A stretch of DNA of 64,000 bases, from contig CM060193.1 of assembly GCA_030549335.1 (NCBI GenBank), forward strand, positions 48,937,891-49,001,890. The letters run 5' to 3'. The first letter of the stretch is position 1. Every line of letters starts with the position of its first letter. The notes beneath the pieces are model-generated. The model worked only from the letters and a program-made list of their open reading frames with translations, was not told where the DNA came from and did not search any database. The DNA is from Pontederia crassipes (lineage: Eukaryota > Streptophyta > Magnoliopsida > Commelinales > Pontederiaceae). Of the stretch, positions 1-10,680 are shown one piece after another. Position numbers and translations under genes: made by a program.

Positions 1-1033
1 ATTTTAGGATCGGCCACGAAGCTATCACCTGACTCCCACAGTTGGTCCTAGAGGTTTGATGTAGTGCAAAAACTTTTGACAATCATGATAGAGTTATTCA
101 CGGCAATGAGAGCTAGCAGTAAGATACAAAACAGTTTTTATTCACTTTTCATAAAGAGTTTTGGTTTCTTCCATGATGGAATGAAAAATTTATAAAAGGA
201 GGACCAAAGAGACCTAGAAAATCATCCATGTAGCATTTTTTGAAGACCAATAAGATGGACAAGTTCAAGAACAATTGTGAAACTTTGCTAGAAACTTGAG
301 AGAGGACATGCTCAGCAGTTGCGGGAATACTTTGTTTTTTCCTAAGCTTTTATATTAGATTTGATGTTATTTTAATTAGATTTATTTATTTATTATAGTC
401 ATCTTACTTGAACTCTGTTTATGTAATGAAGTTTTTCCCAATATTAGTTTAATTTGAATCTTTAATAGCTTTGCAAGTTTGTGTTTAATGGTTTCCCTTG
501 ATTCCATCATTTATGAGTTGATTGCTATTTGAGAATAATTGACTGATTTCATAATAGTCTATAGTATTGATTTTATTTCATGCATGCCACAATTAGGAAA
601 ATAGAAAGAGATATAATTTGTGTAGTTATTAAAGTAACTCGAAAAAGCGCTTAATCATAAGTTGAATTGAATGTATCTTTTGATTAATTAGATAAGTTAA
701 AAATCAAAAGAATTGGTTTATCTAATTATTCTTAATATAGTAGTTAAAATATGAAACATTGGGTAACTAACTTTATGAATTGAACTTTATTATTTATTCA
801 ATTAATTATAAGTTGAGAAAATTCTTTGCATTTTAGAGGTGATAATTAAGTGATGTAATCACCCAATTTTTATTATTTTAGGTGATCATTTCCTTTGTTT
901 TTATCCTTTTATTTCATTCACTTTTGGAAATAAACTTTTCATAATTTTTAAATCTTATATAAAATTTTAGTTATTAACAATACTCGTGGGAACGATAACT
1001 CTACTAATTATTAGTGCACTTTCTAGCATTTGA
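1..1033 (+). repeat. LTR-like noncoding sequence, left end outside window
   Basis: No coding region is visible. A TATA box (tataaaag, 191-198) lies in a setting typical of plant LTR promoters. The string ctcgtgggaacgata at 983-997 resembles sequence I know from the borders of plant Ty3/Gypsy elements. From these I infer a plus-strand LTR or 5' leader remnant whose start is outside the window. The rest is AT-rich with no other motif. No second copy is visible in the window, so this is a weak call. Confidence 0.35.
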
Positions 1034-1116
1034 TAACATTTTGACCACATCACATCTGGTTTTCTAGGGAATAAGATGATGGATTAGACTTTGGAGGTGG
1101 CTCACATCGTGATCAG

Positions 1117-1672
1117 CGGGGGTGTTCACGAGTCAGATTTGACTCGGCCCATCCGATTTTGATCGAGTCGGGTCGGGTCGGGTTAGCCCTCTTTGGAGGG
1201 ATGGATACGATGAAACCCGACCCGGCGGGTCGGGTTGGATCGTGTTGGATCGGGTCGGGTAGTCGGGTAACCCGACTACCATTTTTTCTTTTTCTTTTTT
1301 TTCTTATGTTTTCTATTATTTAATATAAAAATATGATATAATATTTATTTTAAATCATAAACTAATTTATTAAACAATTATATATTATTTTACACATTTC
1401 AATATTTTATTTTAATATTTTTAAATTTTTTTAGTACAAAATATAGGCTGAAAACTAAAAACATTAAAAAAATAAAAAAGTAGGGCCTTCGGGTCAGATC
1501 GGGTCAACTCGGGTCAAAAAATTCTGACCCCTACCCAACCCGACCCAAGGTCCGATTGAGGTCGGGTGGGGTCGGGTTGAGGTCCCGACCACGAACCCGA
1601 CTCGACTCAAATAGGTTTGGTCGGGTCGGGTCATCGGGTTCGCAGGTTGACCCGACCCGCTAAACACCCCTA
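1117..1672. mobile_element. hAT-type MITE (556 bp) with 8-bp target duplication
   Basis: The ends are cgggggtgtt at the left and aacacccctA at the right, an imperfect terminal inverted repeat of the hAT form TAGGGGTG/CACCCCTA. The flanks are gtgatcag (1109-1116) and atgatcag (1673-1680), an 8-bp target duplication with one mismatch. The other LTR of the host element has a single uninterrupted octamer, gtgataag, at 5851-5858, which is an empty-site control inside the window. The terminal 150 bp at each side are packed with gggtcggg runs and the middle is AT-rich. There is no transposase, so it is non-autonomous. Confidence 0.85.
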
Positions 1673-1818
1673 ATGATCAGTGACATGCAAATGTATGACA
1701 AATATAGATGCAGATGAATGATTCATTATGAGAATTGTATCTCAAATAGGATGAATCATATCATTATCTATAGGAGTTTTATTGAAAGATGTATTGGAAT
1801 GTGATCTCCTATAATCTC

Positions 1819-2645
1819 GGCGAAGCCACCATTCTTTTTTATTACTTCAGTCAAAGGCGAAAGCTAGAGTGCTAAAATTTGATACAAATCTGCGATAGAA
1901 ACTAGCTAGCCCATGAAAACTTCGCACATCCATCACCACCTTCGGTGTAGGCCATTATTTAATTTCCTTGACTTTTTCTTCATCAACCTCCACACCTTTA
2001 GAACTAACAACAAAAACAAGAAAAAGTACTCTATCCATGCAAAAATCACATTTTTTTCATCTTAACATATAACGTTTCATGTCTTAATGCCTCAAGTACA
2101 TGCCTTAAATGTTCATCAATCAAATACTTACTATAAATCAAAATGTCATCAAATACACAACAGCAAATTTGCCTATAAAAGCATGCAAGACATGATTCAT
2201 TAAACTCATAAAAGTACTAGTGCATTGAAATAACCAACCACTCATATAAATCATATTTTGTTTTAAAGGCGGTCTTCCATTCTTCACCTTCCCTCATTCG
2301 GATTTGATAGTATCCACCTTTAAATCAATCTTAGAAAGTATAGGAGAACCATGCAACTCATCAAGCATATCATCTAATCGAGGAACAGGGTGTCAATATT
2401 TTACCGCAATCTTATTTATTGCACGACAATCAACCCACATTCGCCAAGTCTCATCCTTCTTTGGTACTAAAATAAGGACAGCGCAAGGGCTCATGCTCTC
2501 ACGAACAAGTCCTTGAGAAAGAAGTTCTTCCATCTGCCTTTGTAACTCTTTTGTCACTTCGGGGTTGCTTAAGTAAGCTGGACGATTTGGAATTTACGCA
2601 CTTGGAATGAAGTCAATCTGGTGATCAATTCCTTTAAAAAGATAT
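1819..2645 (-). pseudogene. Gypsy A reverse transcriptase fragment
   Basis: Minus-strand translation in shifting frames gives the Ty3/Gypsy RT core. It starts near 2645 with a segment of the IPNRPAY type and passes through VPKKD and WRM.VDCRAIN (about 2400-2480). A LDELHGS block and a YYQIRM block follow (about 2280-2370). The FHG/L.SFYRRF thumb-region motif lies near 1880-1930. In-frame stops and frameshifts are frequent, and the YxDD region is damaged (about 2120-2160). The sequence then joins LTR sequence at about 1817. RT would copy the element's RNA; this copy cannot. Confidence 0.8.
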
Positions 2646-3052
2646 TTCATCAAGCAAAACGTCTTGAAATTACTGCAATAGAGAAATAACAACGCTAATC
2701 AAAGGAGTGTCAGCATTAGATAAGTATAACTCCTTGTATAATAACAAGATCATTGGCCTCATTGAGTTATAAATTTCCTGACTTTCCCTCACTCTATCTA
2801 CAACACTCATTTTTTATCTTTCCTGCATCATTTTCTTCTCTTCTTCTCCAATTACCTACCCACTTCTTCTTTTTCACTTCAACTATTCCTTTCTCCTCTC
2901 ACCATGCTTACTTTTGCATCATTACTTCTTCCATTCTCATTTTCAACTCTACTCTCACTCTCTTATTATGTTTGCTTATCTTGAATAGCATTTTGTGGTT
3001 TCTTGTAGTAAGTGGGAATGGACTTCTTTATTTGCAATTGTTCCTTAAACAC

Positions 3053-3712
3053 TTAGTGTGGTAGTAACGATATAAGTGTACTATGATGCTTGTCCTTGTG
3101 GAAATCATAGCGATTCATGCAACCATCATGTGTGGCACATTGATCAAAATGCCAAGGTCTCCCAAGTAAGATGTGGCATGACTGCATAGATACAACATCA
3201 CACAACACCTCATCAACATACTTCCCAATGGAAAATGATATCAATACTTGTTTAGTAACTTTGAGCTCTCCATTTTCATTTAACAAAAAGATGTGGTATG
3301 ACTGCATAGGTACAACATCACACAACACCTCATCAACATACTTCCAAATGGAAAATGATATCAATACCTGTTTAGTAACTTTGAGCTCTCCATTTTCATT
3401 TAACCATTGAAGCTTGTAAGGTTTTGGATGCTTCAATGTGCGTAAGTCAAGCTTGTTAACCATAAACTTAATTGCCACATTAACACAAATCCCACTATCA
3501 AATCCACAAGTTCGGTCTTGCACACGACAACAAGCATAAAAGATGTTCTCTCTTTGAAGTTCTTCTATGTTTTTTGGGATATTTATATGTAATGTTTTCA
3601 AAAGTACAAAACATTTCCCAACTTCTTCAATTTCTTCCCCACTTTCTTCTCCAGCACTCTCTTGTGATAATTCTTCTTTAGATGTAATATCACCATTGTC
3701 CATCATGATCAT
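3053..3712 (-). pseudogene. Gypsy A retropepsin-like protease ORF with internal duplication
   Basis: A 219-residue open stretch. The aspartic protease signature is FDSG at residues 71-74, where related elements have DSGS (compare the copy at 49.5 kb). Downstream blocks match the plant Gypsy protease/linker: TLKHP, a repeated VTKQVL and LLGRPW. Residues 104-143 and 144-183 are tandem copies of a 40-residue piece, from a 120-bp duplication. The upstream Glu-rich part is the gag-protease spacer. The enzyme would cleave the gag-pol polyprotein. With the altered active-site neighbourhood and the duplication, activity is unlikely. Confidence 0.8.
3168..3407. repeat. Tandem duplication, two 120-bp units
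   Basis: Unit 1 is about 3168-3287 and unit 2 about 3288-3407, with a period of exactly 120 bp (atgtggcatg at 3171, atgtggtatg at 3291). By eye the units differ at only a few positions, so the duplication is later than much of the decay of this element. It keeps the reading frame (40 codons) and lies in the protease region. Confidence 0.9.
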
Positions 3713-4660
3713 AGCACATTTATTTGGGCATTGTGAAGCAATATGACCTGAACCAAGACAACAAAAACCTTTAATATGTCTAGTTCTTTGTGAATTATTG
3801 GAGGTAATACCTTTATCCCTTGAGTTGGAAAGTTCTGCCTTATTTTTCTCCTCAAATTTTTGAGTTGGCTTATCAACTGACTTTGAATTTGCACGTCATT
3901 TTGATTTCCAAGCAGAATCTGAACTTGCTAACAAAAAAAAAATTTCAATTGCTTCTCAGTCCCTATAGCTTTATATAGAATTTCATCTAACTCCAAATAC
4001 TCTTGCAATTCCACAACTTTGAAAATCTCTTGATTCAGCCCACATATGAATCTTGCAATTGTCTTCAGGATTCTCATATGTCGGCGTGAATGAGTGTCGT
4101 TTCCATCTCTTTATAGTACTCTTTAATAGTCTTTGATTCCTGCCTCATTGTCTGTAATTTTATACGTAAGTCACGATAATATGATGGAGGAACAAATATT
4201 CTCCACAATACAATTTTCATGTCATCCCAATATTCAATATAAGGTTATCGATTTCTACGCCTATTAAGTAATAGCATAATCAGCAAAAGAAACAAGTTTA
4301 ACCTCTTTCTCATCAGAGTAATTATGACAATCAAATATACTTTCTACTTTTTGTTCCCACTTAATATGGACATCTAGATCACTTGTACCTTGGAAGGTAG
4401 GGAGAGAGAGTTTAATTGAACCTGTATTTCAATTAGTAACATCTCTATCTCTATCTTGTTCCTTTCTTGTTCATTTCTTCTTCCTCCAATTTGAACACGT
4501 TTGTGCCTTCTCCAATTTATAATAGAGGATTCATCGTCTTCCTCTTCCACCTCTTCATCATCAACAACATGGTGTTTTGGCAATCTCTTCTTTAATTCAG
4601 TTGTATAACCTGTTGCAATTGTGCATTGATCCTTTTGCACATCTATCTGATCATGAAGTT
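3713..4660 (-). pseudogene. Gypsy A gag remnant
   Basis: The open piece 4374-4640 encodes an acidic run and a SIINWRR segment that recurs in the plus-strand relative at 49.7 kb. Further left, in broken frames, are blocks of the plant gag family: WDDMK, F.PPSYYRDL, and EYYKEME (about 4080-4240). The part at 3709-3894 is a Gln/Lys-rich gag C-terminal region. Gag would form the virus-like particle. Many stops and frameshifts interrupt it. Confidence 0.65.
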
Positions 4661-5997
4661 CATTAATTATATTTCAAGACATTAAAAATGTCATGTTCTT
4701 GTCTAATCAATTTCTTCGTTTATAGGATTATGTTTTTTCTCCTTTCTTGTTGTGCCTCACATGGTGACACTCGTATTTTACCTCAACTTTATTTGTCTTT
4801 TTCCTTCAATTGTTCTCACCACTCAACCCTTTTTCTCTTAAACCTTCCAACAACTTCTAAGAGGACTAATGCAAGGCAATGAGCAATTAAATCAATATGA
4901 TTGTAAGATCAAAATAATACTTGAAGTTGAATTTTGAATAGAAATCAGAAAAAGATTGTCAAACAAAAGAATAAATATAAAAGGTTCATAATTGGAATGA
5001 AATCAAAGATCACTCTTCCTTGAGTCTAATTATTCTATTCTCAAAACTATCTTTTGCACTTGGCTGCAATAGTAATCCCGTACTGTTTTTCTTTCTCTTT
5101 CATCTTCCTTTTGAATCATTTCTTTTAGTTTTTTTTTCGAATTTTTTTCCTAAATTTCCTTTTCCTTGTTCTTCTCTTTCCTCCTTTCTTGCATTTTCCT
5201 TTTTAGCTATTTTTTCAGATTTTTTTTCAGTTTTTTTCTAAAACTGTAGGAGACTTTGAAAAACAAATAAGGATGATGGCTAGGATTTGAAGAACAAATA
5301 AGTTGATTTTTTATAGGTTTTTTTTAAACTATAGCATATTTTGAAGAATATAATTAATGATGACAGTTAAGGTTTGAAGAACAAATAAAAATAAATAAGG
5401 AAGATGGCTAGGGTTTGAAGAACAAATATGTCAGATTTTTTTCTTTATTTTCAAAAAGTGAATAGGGGAGAACTAGATAAATGGAAGAGTTCCCTCACAG
5501 CAAAAACAATTAAGACATAATTCAATAGATTCAAAGATGTCTAAATAACAATGAGTGCCAATATTTATAAATCCTAAAAATAGAATTTGAGGTGGAATAA
5601 AATACCCTAAATTAGCCTACAAGTAACTTAACTAATTTACTAAAATAACAAACTCAATTTCTGTTACCATCCTCAATAGCATATTCCATATCTAATTAAT
5701 TCTAAAAATTCCAAATAAATATGGTTAAACCATGATTTGGCATAAATTATGTTGACTCTTCATGCAGCCCAATTTGTAACATTTTGACCACATCACATCT
5801 CATTTTTTGGGAACAAAATGATGGATTAGACTTTGGAGGTGGCTCCCATCGTGATAAGTGACATGCAAATGTATGACACATATAGATGTAGATGAATGAT
5901 TCGTTATGATAATGGTTATTTCAAAAGATTAATCATATCATTATTTATAGGAGGTTTATCAAAAGATGTATTGAAATGAGACCTCCTCTAGTAATCA
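4661..5997 (-). repeat. Gypsy A 5' leader and 5' LTR part
   Basis: On the minus strand this is an A/G-rich leader (about 4661-5499) followed upstream by LTR sequence (about 5500-5997). The leader contains several copies of a tttgttcttcaaa-type motif and matches the leader at 48880-49400 in reverse complement. The LTR start is taken as TGATTACTAG on the minus strand, ending at 5997. The tRNA-binding site expected between LTR and leader is not recognisable here. The C/T-rich open frames on the plus strand in this stretch look like antisense of the purine-rich leader, not genes. Confidence 0.65.
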
Positions 5998-7030
5998 ATT
6001 GAGAGCTTGAGTGGAACCATAGAATTCACAATTAATGAAGTGTTGGTTAGAACATCACAAGAGAGTGATTTAAGGGGGACATCTCATTTGATCCGTGCAT
6101 TCATATGATTATGTAATATTCTTGACTAAAGTGTGATATTGTTAGCTTTGGACCTTAGCCAGTATGATTTTATCAAAATGTGTCACACTCCATTATGGTC
6201 ATGTTCCCATATATACTTATCATCTCTCATATAACTTATGCATGTAGGACTAATGCAATGCATGAATTTTACATCCTTCCCCTATTAGAGGACTCAACAT
6301 CCTCGTTAGATGATCACATACCATTATGGAGAGACATTTATGCAAAGTGACTATGACAACATATGTAATATTTTGAAGCAGCGCGTCACACATGGTCATA
6401 ACTTACCATATATATATATCCAACACCTCTTCCTTTGTCACGACTTATACATGTGGAATTAATTTAAATCATGCCTCATACATTCTATTATTTAATTTTT
6501 TTTTAATTTATTATATATTGGTATCTTTTTGAAAAAATCTTGGGTTCATCCCTTATTGGACTGGTCTTACAAGAGAAGATGAGCTGATAGAGTAAAAATA
6601 GGTGGTGAGGTAGGGTAAAAGCATTATTTTCAATATCTAACTAGAACTTCTAACCTATTAATGGTGAATGGATCTAGTTTGACTTGGCAAAAGAATCAAT
6701 TTTTGTAATAAAATAGAATGAACTAGGTCGATCCGGACAAAATCGGAATGAATCGAAAAACCTATTTAATTCATGTTTTTTTTTTCAAAAGGGTAAAAAT
6801 GCATAATATATAGAAAAAATAGAAAACAAATAAAGTTTAGTAAGGAAGCTAGGATAAATATGAAAAAGAGGAAAATAAGCATAAATTTGAATTTGTAACA
6901 AAATGTGGAAAATAGTAATAAGAAAGAAAATAAAGAACTAAGAAAATTATTCACGATATTCTTAACTAAGAAAATGATAAAATCGAAATTATTGTCTATA
7001 ATATTTGTTCTTGTTTGAGGTTAAGGAGTA
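5998..7030. other. Intergenic sequence, no gene seen
   Basis: Between the Gypsy A LTR and the next MITE I see no coding region. Parts at about 6120-6480 have the look of an old dispersed repeat (two loosely similar passages, cacactccattatggtcat and cacacatggtcataactta), but I could not find ends or a class. The remainder is AT-rich. Confidence 0.4.
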
Positions 7031-7376
7031 TGTAGAGTACCCCGCTCTACATCTTCGTGTAAAGCGCTTATTTTTATTATTTAATTAATTTAATGATTAT
7101 AATTCATCATAATCTTAATTGTATACTTTTTAAATAAATTTATTTATTTGGGTAGTTTGACAATAAAAAATTATCATCGAAGGCTTTAATAAATTATAAC
7201 CGTTAAATTAGTCATATTTATTAGCATGACTTGGTCTTGACCATAGGATTATCTGATCATCTTGATCTCAATCACCTTTACTATATAACATATACTTTAA
7301 ATTAATATATAATTATTTGATTAATTTAGTAAGTAAAATTATTTCTCTACACCTGTAATATGTCAAATACTCTACA
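7031..7376. mobile_element. Candidate MITE (346 bp), TA target
   Basis: Perfect 9-bp inverted ends, tgtagagta at 7031-7039 and tactctaca at 7368-7376, are each bordered by TA (7029-7030 and 7377-7378). That fits a Tc1/mariner-like non-autonomous element with a TA duplication. The interior is AT-rich and has no ORF. The ends are short, so chance cannot be excluded; other genomic copies would settle it. Confidence 0.45.
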
Positions 7377-7942
7377 TATGCATTTTCCTCTTGTTTAAAA
7401 TATAATAAACTATTTTATTAATTTTATTATTATTTTGAACGATGATATTATGCTTTCATTTTATTTTTTATTTTTTATACATTCATTTAAGTAAATTTTC
7501 ATAAGTAATATTAGTTTAATAAAAAACAATTTAATTTGATGACATTCATTATTGAACCGATTGGCTATCGATTTTGATTGCCGATTTCAGTTTCAAAAAC
7601 ATTGTATAAAAGTGAGTTGGCATTCCCCCGAGTGTGAACTAGTGGACCCATGGGCTATGTTTAGAAACGAGATCGTAATTTCTTTTATGTTCTCGGTGAA
7701 TAATTGAATTGATAGATTAATTTAGGATGTATTTTCGTAATGATGAGGAACCAAGGAGTTGATGTGATAGCAAAACATAGATGTGATATATTAATTTTTT
7801 ATGTATTTTTAATTAAAAATGATTATAAATATAAAATTAAAAATTATTTTTTATGGAAACTTCTTGTTAAAAATAATTACTAGTTAAATATAAAAATATT
7901 TTTTAAATTAATTATATCTAATGAAATATTAAAAGTTTTAAT

Positions 7943-8140
7943 AAAATAATAAGTAGTAAATATTATTATATTAATTATTTATTATAAATATTTTATATTT
8001 AATAAATAAATTATCTTATATGATAAATATGAGAGCGAGTGAAAATAATAAGTAATAAATATTATTATATTAATTATTTATTATAAATATTTTATATTTA
8101 ATAAATAAATTATCTTATATGATAAATGTGAGAGCGAGTG
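7943..8140. repeat. Tandem duplication, two 99-bp units
   Basis: Two units, 7943-8041 and 8042-8140, about 97 percent alike by eye, very AT-rich, each ending in gagagcgagtg. The start of a third unit (aaaataagta) follows. This looks like a recent local duplication by replication slippage or unequal exchange. Confidence 0.9.
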
Positions 8141-8450
8141 AAAATAAGTAAAGAAATGAAAAAAATTAGAAAAAAATGGTTGTCATATCAAGAAAGAAAA
8201 AGAGAAACGTGCTAGTTCTACCAAAAAGTTGAAACCAAACATTCTGAAATAGGTTCATGTGACTCTGGTTTCAGACAATTTGGTGTCATCTTGAAACCGA
8301 ATGTCCTATAACGTTTGGCTAATATTTGTCATCTGAATTTTTAGTTTCCGTTAATTTTTGAGAATTAATTGATTTGATGAAAAAATTTACATTTAATGTT
8401 TGGATGAAAAATGTAATGATGAAAATTTAAAAATTAATTTGATAGATAAG

Positions 8451-8582
8451 TTTTAGTAGGTGTTTGGATGATAAGTAAGAATTAAGAATATAATTTTTAT
8501 TTGATGAGGTATAAAATTTTAGTAGGTGTTTGGATGATAAGTAAGAATTAAGAATATAATTTTTATTTGATGAGGTATAAAA
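8451..8582. repeat. Tandem duplication, two 66-bp units
   Basis: Units 8451-8516 and 8517-8582 are almost identical and begin ttttagtaggtgtttggatg. This is a second, independent recent duplication in the same AT-rich stretch. Confidence 0.9.
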
Positions 8583-9469
8583 TTATAGTAAATTAAAATA
8601 TTATGTCTTTATTTAGTTAAAATAATAATTTAAGAAAATATTTATATTAATATTATAATTTATACAAAAAATATTTATATTAAGTTAAAAAATTATTTTA
8701 TAAGCTGAATGATAATATATTAATAAATAAAATATTATAATTGATTATTATTTAAGTTAATATAAAAAATGAATAATATTAAGATTAAATAGTACTTCAT
8801 AATATTTTATTAATTAAAATATAATAAAGAATTGAGAGAAAAAACAAATTAATTTTAAATTCTTTCTAATATGACTATTTGGCAGAACTTGGCCAATCAA
8901 ATTGTGTGTGGCAAACACAGTCTAATTAGGCAATTAAATTAGAATCAGATGTTCTAATTCAGTTTTCCAACCAAACCAAACATCCCAGTGAAGTTTGGAG
9001 TGGTGAAATGTAAGAACATTTGTATTTTGCGACATTAAAGTGTTGGGTGCTTATTTAAATATTGAAAAGTAGATGACAATTAATTTAATTCAAACGAAAA
9101 GGTTAAATAGTAAAACTTTTAAAATATCCTAGGATAATTTCTCGACTTCTTTAAGTTAAGACAAGTCGTATACGTTTTAGTATAACTTTTTTTATACACG
9201 CTCTAAATCTTGATATTCATGATTAATTTAAAGTCGAAATAAAGAACAGAACGTTAGTCCTCTAGTTAAGTGATGATTATAAAAATTAAACTTAAAACTA
9301 TTATTTCTTGGCGAAACACTGAATACCACTCTACTAACTAGCCAATCAAACTTGATTAATGAATGCTACATTTGCTTGCCATTGCAGTATTATGTTTTTA
9401 TTATAATTGGAAAAAAATAGTAAAAGGTTAAATCTTTTCATCTACAAATTTGACTGGGTGAATCAACGC

Positions 9470-9850
9470 AACAACGTGACAAGTGGGGTTTGTTGGCGTC
9501 TTGGTGAGAGGGGAACAGGGAAGTCCGCCGGCCGTGGGCTTGGGCTCGCCTCGGCGAATACGACGACGGCCGGAGCGGAGCAAGTGGAGGTCGTACGGAA
9601 AGCGCGGTGGGGGGTGGGGGTCCGCATATAAGTAGGCAAGTAGCTCGTCTTTCGTCGTGTAGTGTTGGTGGCGTCCCACGTGGGGGGCGTCGCCTTGTCG
9701 GGGCGCGTCACGTCAGAAGCGTTCATTTCAACATCGCTCGCCCGCCTTTCGCGGATCTGAAGGGACGCCCGCCAATAGAATTCGGATCCACTCTTCCCCC
9801 CCCCCCCCCCCCACCCCCACCCACCCACCCACACTCTAGGGACCCGCTCG
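9470..9850. promoter_or_regulatory. GC- and CpG-rich island with G-box, candidate regulatory region
   Basis: The base composition changes sharply from AT-rich surroundings to GC- and CpG-rich. Within it lie a palindromic G-box (cccacgtggg, 9675-9684), a cacgtca element (9709-9715), a TATA-like catataag (9625-9632), a run of 17 C (9796-9812) and a (CCCA)n stretch. G-boxes and ACGT cores are plant bZIP/bHLH sites. Open frames exist on both strands here, but they overlap one another and match no family I know, as expected in GC-rich DNA with few stops. It could be a promoter or first exon of a lost or unseen gene, or the GC-rich end of a transposon. Confidence 0.35.
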
Positions 9851-10680
9851 TTTTCATCTCATTAGATTACGCAATCGTGTGATTTCAAATTAGATTTTAC
9901 GTGACGTTATGACTTGTAATTTATTGTGGCGCTATTTTTTCCCTCCCTCAGATGAAAGGAATTAAAGGAATAATTTTTTATTAACTAGATAATAATATAA
10001 TCGGCTGTAAAATGGTATTTTTAGTCAGCCAATCATTACTTAATTACTATTATATTAGCTAATAAATACTGCGTCTGATTTATTTATTTATTTGACTGTC
10101 ACAATTTGTTTTACTCTTATAGGCTATTTAGTTGAAGCAACCGATAAATTCGTCCACTGGTAGAAATTTCCGGGTGAGGATATTTTTCATTAATAAAAAA
10201 AATCACCCAGCAGTCTCTTGGTGGATTCATTAGATTTAAATATCACCAAAAAATCGTTTTTATATGTTTTAGGACCCTTATAGTTTTATAGAGTTTTTTT
10301 CTATATGTATCTTTTAACTGTAGTAACACATAAAAATAGAATATTTAGTATATAATACATAAATAACTATACGAATAATAAAGAAAATTAGAGAACTCGG
10401 TGAGAAGCGGAACCGTGCAATTTTAACTTGTGAATTTCGATACAAACACTATTTTTTAATTAAACACTTTGAGTCGACTTTTCTTGGACATGTACGTTTT
10501 CCAAATCGAATATATTGTTTCTTAGACATTATCCGGTCACACATTACGTCGTTTATATCATAATAAATAAAAATCCATGCACCTATATTATTATGCGCGC
10601 GCAAGTCACAACCAAATTTTAATCTCTTTGAAAAATATATTGATGTGGTTTACAACTATCAATTAGAAAAAGGATCAATA
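9851..10680. other. Intergenic sequence, no gene seen
   Basis: AT-rich, no open frame of note and no recognisable repeat ends. An acgtgacgt motif (9899-9907) just right of the GC island is the only regulatory-like string noticed. Confidence 0.4.

Larger units (their letters stand above)
1034..5997 (-). mobile_element. Decayed Ty3/Gypsy LTR retrotransposon A (minus strand)
   Basis: Reading the minus strand from right to left: a 5' LTR part (about 5500-5997), a purine-rich leader, gag remnants (about 3713-4660), a protease ORF (3053-3712), a reverse-transcriptase pseudogene (about 1819-2645), then a 3' LTR part (about 1817 down to 1034). The segments 5777-5997 and 1034-1817 are direct copies once a hAT-type insertion in the second is removed, which marks them as LTR parts. 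The leader and gag match the element at 48129-52319, so both belong to one family. The rest of RT, plus RNase H and integrase, are missing: RT runs straight into the 3' LTR, a large internal deletion. The coding parts carry stops and frameshifts, so it cannot be autonomous. Confidence 0.8.
7377..9410. other. AT-rich repeat-derived stretch without genes
   Basis: No ORF of interest. It contains two separate tandem duplications (7943-8140 and 8451-8582). Passages such as ccaaaccaaacatccc (8970-8986) and gtgtttggatgataag (from 8460) resemble the edges of old MITEs. I could not pair ends with confidence. Confidence 0.45.

Noticed and set aside
2304-3410. Plus-strand frames in the Gypsy A region (2304-2516, 2753-3064, 3171-3410)
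   Set aside because: Antisense of the minus-strand reverse transcriptase and protease sequence, or of its spacer.
1034-5997. Integrated pararetrovirus (Caulimoviridae type)
   Set aside because: The order gag, protease, RT with flanking LTRs, and kinship with the element at 48129 that has an initiator-Met tRNA site, fit a Ty3/Gypsy retrotransposon. No movement or coat protein text was seen.
7943-8582. CRISPR-like or satellite array
   Set aside because: Only two units in each of two unrelated tandem duplications, no spacers, and a plant nuclear context.
9407-9882. Four overlapping open frames in the GC-rich island
   Set aside because: They overlap on both strands, match no family and are explained by high GC content. 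I kept the region only as a possible regulatory island.
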